From Gymnopus androsaceus JB14 (Eukaryota; Basidiomycota; Agaricomycetes; Agaricales; Omphalotaceae), in the NCBI GenBank assembly GCA_009733575.1, contig ML769523.1, positions 67,055 to 131,054 of the forward strand: 64,000 nucleotides of DNA. Reading direction: 5' to 3'. The stretch's first letter is position 1. Every line of letters begins with the position of its first letter. Below the pieces are notes generated by a model. It was not told the DNA's origin and ran no database searches. It was given only the letters and a program-made list of their open reading frames with translations. Positions 1 through 11,073 of this stretch are shown piece by piece. Position numbers and translations under genes: made by a program.

Positions 1-2845
1 GTCGGATGTCAAGGGAGGATATGGATGTAAGCTCGGAAGAAGAGTCAGATGGGCAGTCAGCGCTACGCAAAATTGAGGAAGTGGAACGAGCCCAACGCGG
101 ACCCAAAAGTAACACCCGTGACTTCTGGACGGAACGTCTAGTCACTGAACGGGGAAAGCTCAAGTGGGAGTTCAAGTGCAAATGCTGCGTGTAGGTGTCT
201 TTTTATTGAACTATTATCAATCATTCTAATCTTCCTCTAGGCGTAAGGTCACCATTAGACGATTTCCGGCGACTGCTGGTTGCAGCTCCTTTGATGAAGA
301 GCGTCCAAAACCCAACTTGTCGAACCTCACTACTCACTTGAATCAACATCATCCTGACCGTAACAATAAAGAATCCCCATCACAGGATCCAGCTGAACCG
401 CAAACAGTTACTGAGGAAGTTAGCGCTGCCTTTCTTCAACGTTACATTGATCACGGGAAGTTGAACCCAGCTATTGAAGCTACCCAGAAAGGCTTCTTGC
501 AGATGTTCTCAGCTTGGGTTTTCGAAGATGGTTTACCATTCACAACCGGCAAGAGCAAAGGACTTCGAAGGCTCTTTGAATATCTCAAAATTAACTTTGC
601 CCTGCCTACAGATACCACAGTTCGGCGTACATTGAACACTATCACCGAAACCTTGCGTCGGGCAGTGGTGAAAGAGCTTTCGGTATGTTGAACCTAGCTT
701 TACTACAGCGTATTAATGGCAAATGAGTAGGGAGTGAAGTCCAAGATTGTGTACTCTTATGATTCTTGGACAACACGCCAGATGGTCTTCAGCTTTGCCG
801 GGATCCTTGCACATTGGATTGATGATGACTGGAAGCTCATTGAGCGCCTTGTGGATTTTCAACATCTGGAAAAACAACAACATGCAGGTCAGTATGCAGC
901 TAAGGCATTTATGAAGGCTGCATCGGCTCAAGGTGGCTTGGACAAGATGAGTGGCACTTTTCAATTCTCAATTACTTGCTTCATATCCTGATTCTTTTCC
1001 TGTCATTCACTTCCTTGCTATTGTTATGGACAATGCCTCAGCCTGCGATACCTTGGCGGAAACCCTCGGAAAACTCCTTTTTGATAAATACAGTATTCAT
1101 TTCCATCCTGAAAACAACCGAATCCGGTGTTTGGCACATATTGTCAACCTCATTGTTCAGGCTATACTCAAAGCCTTTGATGAAGCAGACTCTAGTGATG
1201 AAGTCGATTACTTTCTACTTCACAAGGACCTACCAATTCACTACAATGAAGATGAGGATGAGAAACTAAAGGAGATGGAATTGGAAGAGGTTGGCGAGGA
1301 TGAAGTTCAGACAGATGGTGATACAGTAGATGCTGATTTACCACCAAATGTCGCATCCATGAGTGCACTCAAACGGGTTTGATCTATTTCCATTCCTTTG
1401 TTCCATAATACTGACGGCAACTTTTCTGCAGCTTCGTCTCATCACTACCAAGATCTGTTCCTCTCCTCAGAGGCGTGAAAGCTTCAGAGAGTGTGGGCGT
1501 AAGGTGTATACTAAAGTTACAGATGTCAACAGCAAAGGAACTCCTCTTTCGAAGCTTATGGTTATCCGGGATGTCGCTACTAGATGGAATTCAACTCACG
1601 CTATGATCCGGCGGGGGTACCTACTTCAGGAGGTTTGCAATCTGTCTACCGAATGTAATTATTATTATTGACAGTTTTCAGGTCATCGATGAATGGTGTT
1701 TCCGGAACAAGGAGTGCCGTGGGTGACTTGGCCTTGGCAAAAATGACTGGGATCAACTGCATGCACTGGAGAGCGTGTTAGAGGTGCTGTAGCTGATGGT
1801 TATTTGGTGTATATATAATCTGATGCCTATCGTGTGTGCCTCAGATATTCACAAATGTGACTCTTCAGATGTCACGTTCCGACACTCCAACACTCCCATA
1901 CTGTCTTCCAATGTATCAACTAATGGAGTTCCAGCTACGGGATCTGCAGGAGTGGTACATTACCCTTTGAGCTGTACTCTTCGATCGATGCAGGACTTGC
2001 CAAGCTGAACAAATATCATTCCTTGGCAAAGTCCAACCAGTTTTATGTGGTTGCAACCAGTATGTCTTCTTATTCTTTCGAAATTTACTGCTAATACTTC
2101 CACAGTCTGTCATCCGTCATTCCGGCTCAAATGGTTTGGTGATGCTGACTTGGATGAATATAAGCAAGCACGTACCATCTTTGAAACTGTGTATGGCGAG
2201 TATTCCAGGGCCGGACCAGTTGGATCAAATGGCACATCTCCAAAGAAGGTCAGCAAGCCTGTTACGGTGGGGAAGAGCTTTCTTCTTGACCTCAAGAATA
2301 TGCGGAGCATGTCGGCTCCAAGTGCTCCACCAAAAACTCCTCCCCCCGAGGAGAGGCATTCTGAGTTTGACCGCTATATCTCTGGCAAAGGAGGGGAAGG
2401 TGATATTGACAAACCCCTGGACTGGTGGCGAGTGAGTATATGATAAATTTACGCAATTCGAGGCTAAATATTCCAATACTTAGGCTCACTGCAAGGACAT
2501 TGAGGGTGTGCCTGGCTTCCCAATCATCAGTCGCATTGCTCGAGATTTTTTGGCAATTCCAGGGGCAAGTGTGTCTGTGGAACGGTTGTTCTCTCGCTCT
2601 CGTCATCTTTGTACAGATCTCCGCTCTTCGATGAAAGCAGAGACTACAACCAAAGCGATGTGCTCCAAGTGTTGGTTACGGGATGGACTTTTCGAGTTTG
2701 ACTCTTTCAAGCTTGTTTCAGGCCAAATCAAGCGTGTCACCAAAACCAATTAATTACTTATTATAATAGGTATTAAATATATTACAACCTATTCCTATTA
2801 CTTACAGCTTTCCGAGTAATAGTAATGTAATAGGATGGAGCCCTA
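1..2845 (+). mobile_element. hAT-superfamily DNA transposon, 5' end outside the window
   Basis: The transposase gene begins at base 6, so the left terminus lies before the window. The 3' side after the stop (2754-2845) is AT-rich and ends in GTAATAGGATGGAGCCCTA; read from outside this is TAGGGCTCC..., the TAGGG/CAGGG type of start known for hAT inverted repeats. The boundary falls 1-2 bp before a 94-bp segment that occurs again, without this transposon, at 7928-8021. That supports a right end near 2845. The matching left repeat cannot be checked here. Confidence 0.6.
6..2753 (+). CDS. hAT transposase with BED-type zinc finger, multi-exon, probably damaged
   Basis: Predicted to cut and move its hAT element in the nucleus. 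The first ATG is at base 6. Exon 1 (6-190) and exon 2 (from 241, GT..AG intron 191-240) together give a BED-like region (WEFKCKCC ... LSNLTTHLNQHH). The middle has the hAT catalytic-core pattern MDNASACDT followed by RCLAHIVNLI (about 1025-1160). The C-terminus (about 2500-2700) carries the hAT dimerisation block, with DFLAIPGASVSVERLFS and an LRSSMKAETTTKAM segment. Further introns lie near 690-730, 1380-1430 and 2440-2490. The stretch 1670-2045 contains an in-frame TGA and a frame change between EWYIT and the LYSSIDAGLAKLNKY segment, so this copy is probably inactive unless extra introns explain them. Family assignment is firm; exact exons are not. Confidence 0.78.
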
Positions 2846-2846
2846 A

Positions 2847-2940
2847 TTTACAATGATCTAGATGACCACCTGCCACATGCATCCCCTGCCACTGTTTTGT
2901 CCAGATTTCTCCTGCATCACTTGCCACAAAGAAGCCTCAG
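2847..2940. repeat. 94-bp segment X, copy 1
   Basis: Starts TTTACAATGATCTAGATGAC and ends GAAGCCTCAG. It recurs at 7928-8021. Copy 1 is just left of direct repeat 1; copy 2 is just right of direct repeat 2. The two copies therefore bracket the whole duplicated block like an oversized target duplication, or record a rearrangement. Confidence 0.85.
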
Positions 2941-4591
2941 GCTATTCCTGCCATTATACACAGGCTACAAATTTCCTTCCAGCAAATCCATTCAGATGGT
3001 TAATCCTTTCTAGTGTTTCTCATGGGTCCCACCCATGGGTAATCTCAGCCAAAACTCACCCACGCCACTATACCCATACCCACCAAACCATGGGTTTTTC
3101 TTAGTGGGTTTTTCATAAATCACATCATATGCAAGGGGAAATCATATACAGCTCCCTCCTTTGTGTTCAATACTGAGTAAAGACATGAATAACGAAACTT
3201 GGAATATCATAAGCCTTAGATTTATGGCTTTGAAATTTGGTGGGTTGGAAACCTCATGACCCTACCCACATCCATGAGTAGTGGGTCCAAAAAACCATCG
3301 GTTTACCCAGCATTGATTTCTATGGTTCTCTATTGTCCGAAGCATATACATGAGTTATGGACCTTTCCAGTTCTTCCTTTGTTGGATGCCGTATCAACAA
3401 TTCGGTTCTGTGGGCCCCGAGCCAACTCCTGTTTCATTCTCGACCATAGACATATACTGAACGTGTTGTCGGCAGGATGTCAGACTTGCTCATTCTATTA
3501 TTCCCCTGTTGTAGTTTTGTCCCAGTCCCAACTTCCGTTTGGGCTATTTGTTACTTATTACTCTTTATGTCATATATAGTCCTGTAACCAAACCTAAGTT
3601 TGGTCATTCCTAATAAGTATTGTACCTTTTAATGCTTATAACATCAAAATAATATGCATATCATCTCCCCTAAACTAAAGGCCTCAACTTCCCCGGTTTG
3701 ATTCTTAACCTTAAAGTTCAAAATCCAACGCTGAGTTTGTACATACATGCTTATTCAAATTTATTTTCCATTGGTGTTGCAAGTTACCTATATCATTCTT
3801 GTCCTGAACTTATTCGGCATGATGTACAAGTCCATTCATAGTGAACTTGAAATCATACTTCTGTGTGATTTGATCTTCATATCACACCCTTCTTGTCCAG
3901 AAGTAGATTATCACACCTAAACCCAACTCCGTTGAATTCCCATACTAGGCGCTTAACTGGCAATTCAGACCAAGTGCGCCACATTTCCTAACTGGTGCAT
4001 GTGTTTCCATTCTTAATGTTTGCAAAAACCAAACTTGATCTTGTCTTGTAGGTTTTGTTCCCCGCAATCACAAGTTCCAGAAGTCACATCCAATTATAAT
4101 TCTCCTTTACTATCACATGGGTAGTCTGAGCTTGAGTTGGAGCGCAACCAGTAAGGATATGGGAATCTGAGTGACAGATCGACCTTTCTAGCCCTTGAAA
4201 ACCCTCAAAACAAAGTGCTAGATTTTAACTAATTTACTCGTTGCGTCGGGCGTCGGCCGAGCAGAAACAGGGATAGTCCTGATTTTGATGCGCGCCAAAA
4301 ACCTTGGAGGTGAACAAGGGGTTTTTCTTTTGCGCAACACACAATTATCCACCTCTCTTAGAAAAACCAGTGTTAGCCTTAAGGCCTTTAAATTAAGCCT
4401 CCAAGCAGGGCCGAAGGCCTTAGGGCTTATTTGGACCTTAAATAATTTCAAGTTAGGGTCAAGTTAAGGGTTAAAAACAAAATGTTTTCATTCTTAATCA
4501 CTCATACACATACCAGTGCCTTCCAAATCTTTCTTTGCACTACTATCTTCATATGCAAGGTCTCTTCCACTCTGTAGCTGTTTTAACACTA
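2941..4591. repeat. Long direct repeat R, copy 1 (1.65 kb)
   Basis: Runs from GCTATTCCTGCC to TTTTAACACTA and matches 6258-7927 along its whole length. Differences are mainly single-base gains and losses. No convincing long protein is encoded: the short open frames shared by both copies have no recognisable motif and the frame is not kept. The arrangement of two long direct repeats around a short core resembles a large non-autonomous LTR-type element, but neither end shows a clean TG...CA terminus or a short target duplication, so the class is left open. Confidence 0.8.
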
Positions 4592-6257
4592 GCACCTATC
4601 AGGTATATAAGATGCTGCAGACAATATTATTTTTTTATCTTTTGCCCACATTCTTTGAAATACCTTCTTTATCTTGCTCATGGATGATTTGCAACAAGCA
4701 TTACAATTTCTTGTGTCTCAGAGTGGCCAAGCCCTCTTGAACCAATTTTCTCAGCAGAATCAGCCTGCTGCTGGCACTCCTTCATTACCTTTTTTGCAGA
4801 GTCAGGCTCCACCACCTCAGTTGCAGCCATAAACTCACTTGTCCAAACTGATTGCACAAGGGCACCAAAAGAATATGCTCAAACCTGTGACATTCACAGC
4901 TTGCTTGAGAGCCAAGGACTCCCTACTCAGGATAGTTTAGCATTCATTCTGTTTGGGCCTCTATATTTATATACAACCAAGTTATGTCAGTGAGGTTGAG
5001 AATCAAGAGCTTGTAGCACTTGGGAATCATGTGGAAGGTTTCAAGGAAGACATTGACAAGCAGGCAAACATCAGCAAACTGTACATACAATACATTTCGT
5101 TCTCTGAGCAAGATAATTCAGAATCCAGACTCAGAGAGTCTGGAGAGTTGACAGCTTTGACAGCTGTCAGAGCTCTGGAGATCTGGACTCTGGAGCACAG
5201 GTGCAGATGATGTCACAATTTGAGAGGTGGATGTCAGTCTTTCAAGGCAGTTGAATCTGGATTCAGGATCATTCATGAGGATCATAATCTTTTGATGTGC
5301 AGAGCTTCCTATCTGCTTGCCTTCAACAACACTTTCATAGCTTCTGTGAGAATGATCAAAACACTGGCTACTGCGTAGCTATCAAGCAGATCATCGGGAA
5401 CTACTTGCTGGATAGTGCACTAACAAGGTTTCGACCAAGTTTCGACTAAGGTAGGGCAAAAGGATCAAACATAAGCTTGAATCCAAAACACACACACACA
5501 GTCAAGGGGTTTCACTAGTCTAGGTGGAGGCATTGTCAAAGGTTCCTCACCAGATCTAGTTTTGATTTTAAAGCTACAGGTACTTGTACTGACTACAGAT
5601 TCTTTATATATTCGAGGTTGGTTTTGGTGGCATCTATGAAAATCCGCTGAATGATACAAGAAACAGCAGAAGAAGAAAATGGTTCTAAAGGCAAAGTCAG
5701 TAGTCAGGCACTTGGCCTTGGGGCAGAACCGTCGTTTTAAACTTAAGTTGTAGTAGACTAGTAGTATACTGGACCATTCTTATTGTTAAGTTTCAAGAAC
5801 TTGTAATGGAAACCTATGAAATGCTTGAATCAGCAAAGACCATCCCAAGGGGATGGTCTTTGCCAAATTCGACTATAGAGGTTTGCATGAATGCAACTGC
5901 CAACATGATGGACATTGACAACAATATGAGGATGGTTTTACAATGGGTTCAAACGATATAGATGAAGATACTAAGTTCACAAGAGTCAACAGTTGAGGAA
6001 CCACTAGCTGGCCACATGAACAATCGTTATTACCACAGGCATGTACGATAACACCACATGAACAGTAGCTGCCAAACACATGCTCAGACTTCAAAGGGTT
6101 GGTTGGTAGTTTAAAGTTTCACCAAACTCTACATTGACACTTCTAGTGTAAGTCAAAGGTGCAATGGGCAAAGGTTCTCAAGATCAAGGTTTGTTTTGCT
6201 CACAAGTAGAGTCTATTCTGCAAATCAGACCAATGCACTGCTGGCTGACAATATTTT
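4592..6257. other. Core between the two R repeats, decayed gag-like remnant
   Basis: The segment from 4680 reads as a Gln-rich peptide (starting MDDLQQALQFLVSQ) that stops after about 50 codons and is followed in other frames by PVTFTACLRAKDSLL-type text. This resembles the N-terminus of a gypsy gag with stops and frame changes. The remainder (5200-6257) has no coding signal that I trust. A Q-rich start after a long direct repeat is compatible with a decayed LTR element, at low confidence. Confidence 0.4.
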
Positions 6258-7927
6258 GCTATTCCTGCCATTATACACAGGCTACAAATTTCCTTCCAGC
6301 AAATCCATTCAGATGGTTAATCCTTTCTAGTGTTTCTCATGGGTCCACCCATGGGTAATCTCAGCCATAAACTCACCCACGCCCACTATACCCATACCCA
6401 CCAAACCATGGGTTTTTCTTAGTGGGTTTTTCATAAATCACATCATATGCAAGGGGAAATCATATACAGCTCCCTCCTTTGTGTTCAATACTGAGTAAAG
6501 ACATGAATAACGAAACTTGGAATATCATAAGCCTTAGATTTATGGCTTTGAAATTTGGTGGGTTGGAAAGCCTCATGACCCTACCCACATCCATGAGTAG
6601 TGGGTCCAAAAAACCATCGGTTTACCCAGCATTGATTTCTATGGTTCTCTATTGTCCGAAGCATATACATGAGTTATGGACCTTTCCAGTTCTTCCTTTG
6701 TTGGATGCCGTATCAACAATTCGGTTCTGTGGGCCCCGAGCCAACTCCTGTTTCATTCTCGACCATAGACATATACTGACGTGTTGTCGGCAGGATGTCA
6801 GACTTGCTCATTCTATTATTCCCCTGTTGTAGTTTTGTCCCAGTCCCAACTTCCGTTTGGGCTATTTGTTACTTATTACTCTTTATGTCCATATATAGTC
6901 CTGTAACCAAACCTAAGTTTGGTCATTCCTAATAAGTATTGTACCTTTTAATGCTTATAACATCAAAATAATATGCATATCATCTCCCCTAAACTAAAGG
7001 CCTCAACTTCCCCCGGTTGATTCTTAACCTTAAAGTTCAAAATCCAACGCTGAGTTTGTACATACATGCTTATTCAAATTTATGTTTCCATTGTAGGTTG
7101 CAAGTTACCCTATATCATTCTTGTCCCTGAACTTATTCGGGCATGATGTACAAGTCCATTCATAGTGAACTTGAGAATCATACTTCTGTGTGATTTGATC
7201 TTCATATCACACCCTTCTTGTCCAGAAGTAGATTATCACACCCCTAAACCCAACTCGTTCGAATTCCCATACTAGGCGCTTAACTGGCAATTCAGACCAA
7301 GTGCGCCACATTTCCTAACTGGTGCATGTGTTTCCATTCTTAATGTTTGCAAAAACCAAACTTGATCTGTCTTGTAGGTTTTGTTCCCGCAATCACAAGT
7401 TCCAGAAGTCACATCCAATTATAACTTCTCCTTTACTATCACATGGGTAGTCTGAGCCTTGAGTTGGAGCGCAACCAGTAAGGATATGGGAAATCTGAGT
7501 CGACAGATCGACTTCTAGCCCTTGAAAACCCTCAAAACAAAGTGCTCAGATTTTTAACTAATTTACTCGTTGCGTCGGGCGTCGGCCGAGCAGAAAACAG
7601 GGATAGTCTGAATTTTGATGCGCGCCAAAAACCTTGGAGGTGAACAAGGGGTTTTTCTTTTGCGCAACACACAATTATCCACCTCTCTCTTAGAAAACTC
7701 AGTGTTAGCCTTAAGGCCTTAATTAAGCCTCCAAGCAGGCCGAAGGCCTTAGGGCTTATTTGGACCTTAAATTAATTTCAAGTTAAGGTCAAGTTAAGGG
7801 TTAAAATACAAAAATGTTTTTATTCTTAATCTACCTCATACACATACCAGTGCCTTCCCAAATCTTTCTTTAGCACTACTATCTTCATATGCAAGGTCTC
7901 TTCACTCTGGTAGGCTGTTTTACACTA
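6258..7927. repeat. Long direct repeat R, copy 2 (1.67 kb)
   Basis: Second copy of 2941-4591. It continues at the right straight into the 94-bp segment X (7928-8021), while copy 1 continues into the core. The left end of a hAT-type MITE (7700) lies inside it; the same CAGTGTTAGCC word occurs in copy 1 at 4368. Confidence 0.8.
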
Positions 7928-8223
7928 TTTACAATGATCTAGATGACCACCTGCCACATGCATCCCCTGCCACTGTTTTGTCCAGATTTCTCCTGCATCA
8001 CTTGCCACAAAGAAGCCTCAGCCAAGGAGGCTGCCACTTTGAATCATGTTGAAGTAGGCTCTTTTCTGTCTTCATGCTCTTTCTGCTGCTTCTGAAGTCA
8101 CATGCCCTTTCAAATTAAGACTCTTAATTAAGGCTCTTAAGGTCAGCATTCAAGTTAGGTCTTATACCCTTAATGAATTAAGGGCTTAAATTAATTAAGG
8201 CTTAGGCCTTAAGGCTAACACTG
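7700..8223. mobile_element. hAT-type MITE with perfect 19-bp inverted termini
   Basis: The left end CAGTGTTAGCCTTAAGGCC (7700-7718) is matched exactly in reverse complement by 8205-8223. The word GAAAACT lies directly before the left end (7693-7699) and 4 bp after the right end (8228-8234), an imperfect hint of a target duplication. Both subterminal regions are rich in TTAAGG/CTTAA words. There is no coding capacity. CAGTG termini suit the hAT class. The element contains segment X (7928-8021), so the first R copy, which has only the left part, carries a broken copy. Confidence 0.7.
7928..8021. repeat. 94-bp segment X, copy 2
   Basis: Direct repeat of 2847-2940. Here it lies inside the 7700-8223 MITE and is not preceded by the hAT transposon, so it looks like the unoccupied form of the sequence bordering the hAT right end at 2845. 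Confidence 0.85.
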
Positions 8224-9278
8224 ATCTGAAAACTTGGATTCAGAGACTTACTAGTATACATTCCATCTGGAGTAGGTCAATTTAAGAATTGTAATTCATG
8301 TATACAGCATTCCTGAGGATTTGATGGGTATAACTAGGCCAAAGTTTTCCTTGTTGAAATTATGGTACCTCTTTGCTGTGAATAACAGCTGTATAAAGTA
8401 ACTAACAATGCTCAATACTATCTAATGAGCTTATAAAATAATACTTGTGGGTACCCAATAACGGGGAAAGCGTAAATCAACTGTTTTTCAAAAATTCAGA
8501 CTATCCATGTACCGGCGTATCCATGTGAACCACAGTATAATGCTCCATATTCCAAAAAATTTCACCCAAGTCCCCTTCCTTCTCAACCATGATCCCACAG
8601 ATTCCTCTTCACAATGATGTCTTGGGTAAATGACCTCGCAGCTGCTTGTTTTTTCTGGGGGACCCTCCAGAGTCCATTGCCCTCTCTAAGATGTTCCCAA
8701 ATCCTACAACCACCAAGCCACAGTGTGCTTTCGACAAACCGCAGTACAAGGTCCTACAGGATGAGGACGATCCACCTACGTTTTCCCTGGTTTGAGCAGA
8801 TATTTGTAACCTTTTCGTGTGTCTAGCGCAAATGTGCCTAAAGAGACTATTGGTCTTGTCCTCTCTACCGCTTCACTGGGATGTCTTCTCTATTAGAGCT
8901 CCTACAGTGCATACAACATATTGGATAACACTCAGTGTAACCAGTTTTTCGAGCCTGTCTTCGACCTGCCAAGTACAATGGACTAATCACTCTTTACTCT
9001 GGTTTCCAGGAAGCCTTTTCACTATCGACTCTTGATCAACTCCGCTATGTACTGTAATTGCTATGAATCAGCGGAAAAATAATGCCAGCTTCGGTACTGA
9101 AAACTGATGTGTCAGTTACTTTGACACAGGCATTCACCGGAGATGCGAGTGGGACGCGCGGACCCTCAGCATATTCCGCGCTTAAGAGCCAGATTCTTGC
9201 TAGTGGTACACCTTTTGCGGACTTCAAACGAGTCATAACGATCTTATTCTCTTTTTCGACAGTGCTTTCGTTGTCAAT
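8224..9278. other. Intergenic, no gene supported
   Basis: Short open frames around 8614-9035 show no motif, no plausible splice structure and no codon pattern that I trust. The last part is presumably 5' flank of the dioxygenase gene at 9279. Confidence 0.5.
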
Positions 9279-10466
9279 ATGCCTTCGGTCATGGAAATGA
9301 AGCCCCTCGCGACGTTCTTCGTCTCCCACGGATCTCCGCGTACCCTGGTAGACGAAACGCCTACAACCGAATTTTACAAGAAGATTGGAGAGTATGCAAG
9401 GCGGGAAGGCATTCAAGGTATCGTTTGGATGGGTGAGTTGAGATCACAGACATTGTGATCTCACGAGCTCAATTACCTTGACATAGCTGCCCATTGGGAG
9501 ACACCCTATGACACCATCGAGGGTAAGATAGTTGTAGCAGGCATTTCGATTGACGTTAACCCCATTTTTTCTGCCAGTATCCTCCAATCCGAATCCTGAC
9601 AAGGACTTCGTGGCATTTGTTCCGGATGAGATCTTGGGTCAGTGCTCGCATGAGCCTTTAATTTCGTATCATTCACATTCACTCCGTAGACTGGTACCGA
9701 AGCTACAAGATCAACTCGAGCCCGGCGCTCGCGGATCGCTGCTGTGGAATGCTCAAAGATGCTGGTTTCAATGCCTCGCTGAATTCCACCGTAAGCCTTC
9801 ATGTTCCTATATTGACCATATGTCACGCTCACTTCCCCGCAGGCAATCTGGCACCAAGACGTTATGATCCCTCTCCGCTGGATGTACCCTGATTCCTCCA
9901 CCTGCCCTCCCATGAGCCTGATCTCCGTCAACGGCCGCTTCGATCCGTACTTCCACCTCAAAGTCGGACAAACTTTACGCTCCCTTCGCAAGGAGAAGAT
10001 CCTTCTCATCGGCACTGGGGGAGGGATACATAACCTCTATACGCTCTCCTGGCATCACATCATCTATTACAAGGACACCACCCCGCGTACGAAACCGATT
10101 GAGAACTTCGCTGCGGCATTCAGGGAAAGTATGAATGAGAGCGTGGTGAGGAATGAGGGAGGGCCGGGGCTGGGAAGGGCAATGTGCAGGCTACTGAAAC
10201 ATCCTCATTTCTTGAAGTGCAATCCGTAAGTTTATCATCCTAATTGAGATCCTGAAGGTTGGCTCATTCCTTCGACGTGACTATACAGAACTCCGGAGCA
10301 CTTCCTTCCCATGGTCTACGCTGCAGGCGGATGCACTTCCTATGAAGACGAAGGGAGCGTAAATGCGTTCGGAGGCGAGAACTGGGAGATGAATACGCAG
10401 CTGAATAGTAACTTTGTATTTGGGCTTCCCAAGGACGATACTATCTTCCTTGGCGAAGGGAGCTAA
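9279..10466 (+). CDS. DODA/LigB-type extradiol aromatic ring-opening dioxygenase
   Basis: Predicted Fe(II)-dependent cytosolic enzyme of the LigB superfamily, DODA/YgiD-like branch, which opens the ring of catechol-type substrates such as L-DOPA. Six exons read cleanly: 9279-9432, 9487-9522, 9578-9637, 9690-9790, 9843-10225 and 10289-10466; the five introns are 52-63 bp. The product is 303 residues, normal for the family (about 270-300). Metal-ligand and active-site histidines expected for DODA enzymes are visible: His17 (FFVSHGSP), His54 (AAHWET), His180 (GTGGGIHN) and His249 (EHFLPMVYA). The first in-frame ATG was taken as start; Met5 and Met7 are alternatives and the catalytic domain begins just after. 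No signal peptide. The true substrate is not readable from sequence. Neighbours are a GMC oxidase and a flavin monooxygenase. Confidence 0.9.
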
Positions 10467-11073
10467 GTATATGTACTGTATGCTTCAAGGTTCAATCACA
10501 ATTACACAGTTGTAACTAAATCAATACGTATGCCGCTACTTGAGCCTGTGGGCTCGAAAACCACTTACGCTTTGCTGTCAATGATGATTAACGGTTTGAA
10601 CGTCTGAAGTTCCCGGACGTGTCTACCTTCGATATTAGATCATTCAGCCCATTCCTTCCTTCGAGTTATTCTATAGAGTAGCGCGGAGGATACTTTCAGC
10701 AGACTCATACTTATTTCTTCCTTCCGAGTTGTTCTAAATATAAGGTATTGCGGAGGGCGATTCCAGTAATTCATCTCTATACTTATTTTCCCAGCGTTCT
10801 GACCATTTTCGGTTCCTGGACGCGTCTACCTTCAATATTGGTATGTATGTATATCATTCAGCCTATCTGCTTCCTTCAAGTTATTCTATAGAGGTGACGA
10901 CGATTCCGGCAGTTCAGCTTTATACTTATTATCCCGACTTCCATCTGAACATGCGACATGCAATGAATTACCAAGACGAATCTCACAAACTACTGCTACA
11001 TCAGTAGTTGTAGACACTAAAATACTTATAAATATGGAATGAAAGTCTGATCACTGAATGTTCAAAGAGAGCG
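10467..11073. repeat. Intergenic with two degenerate copies of a ~200-bp repeat
   Basis: Lies between the convergent ends of the dioxygenase and GMC genes. A unit containing GACGTGTCTACCTTCGATATT (approximately 10,616) recurs as GACGCGTCTACCTTCAATATT near 10,818, followed in both by CATTCAGCC..., TTCAAGTTATTCTATAG-like text and a CTTATT tract. No coding potential. Confidence 0.6.

Noticed and set aside
2941..7927. Classical LTR retrotransposon with the R repeats as LTRs
   Set aside because: No TG...CA ends, no short target duplication, and X-R-core-R-X order; left as an unclassified duplicated block.
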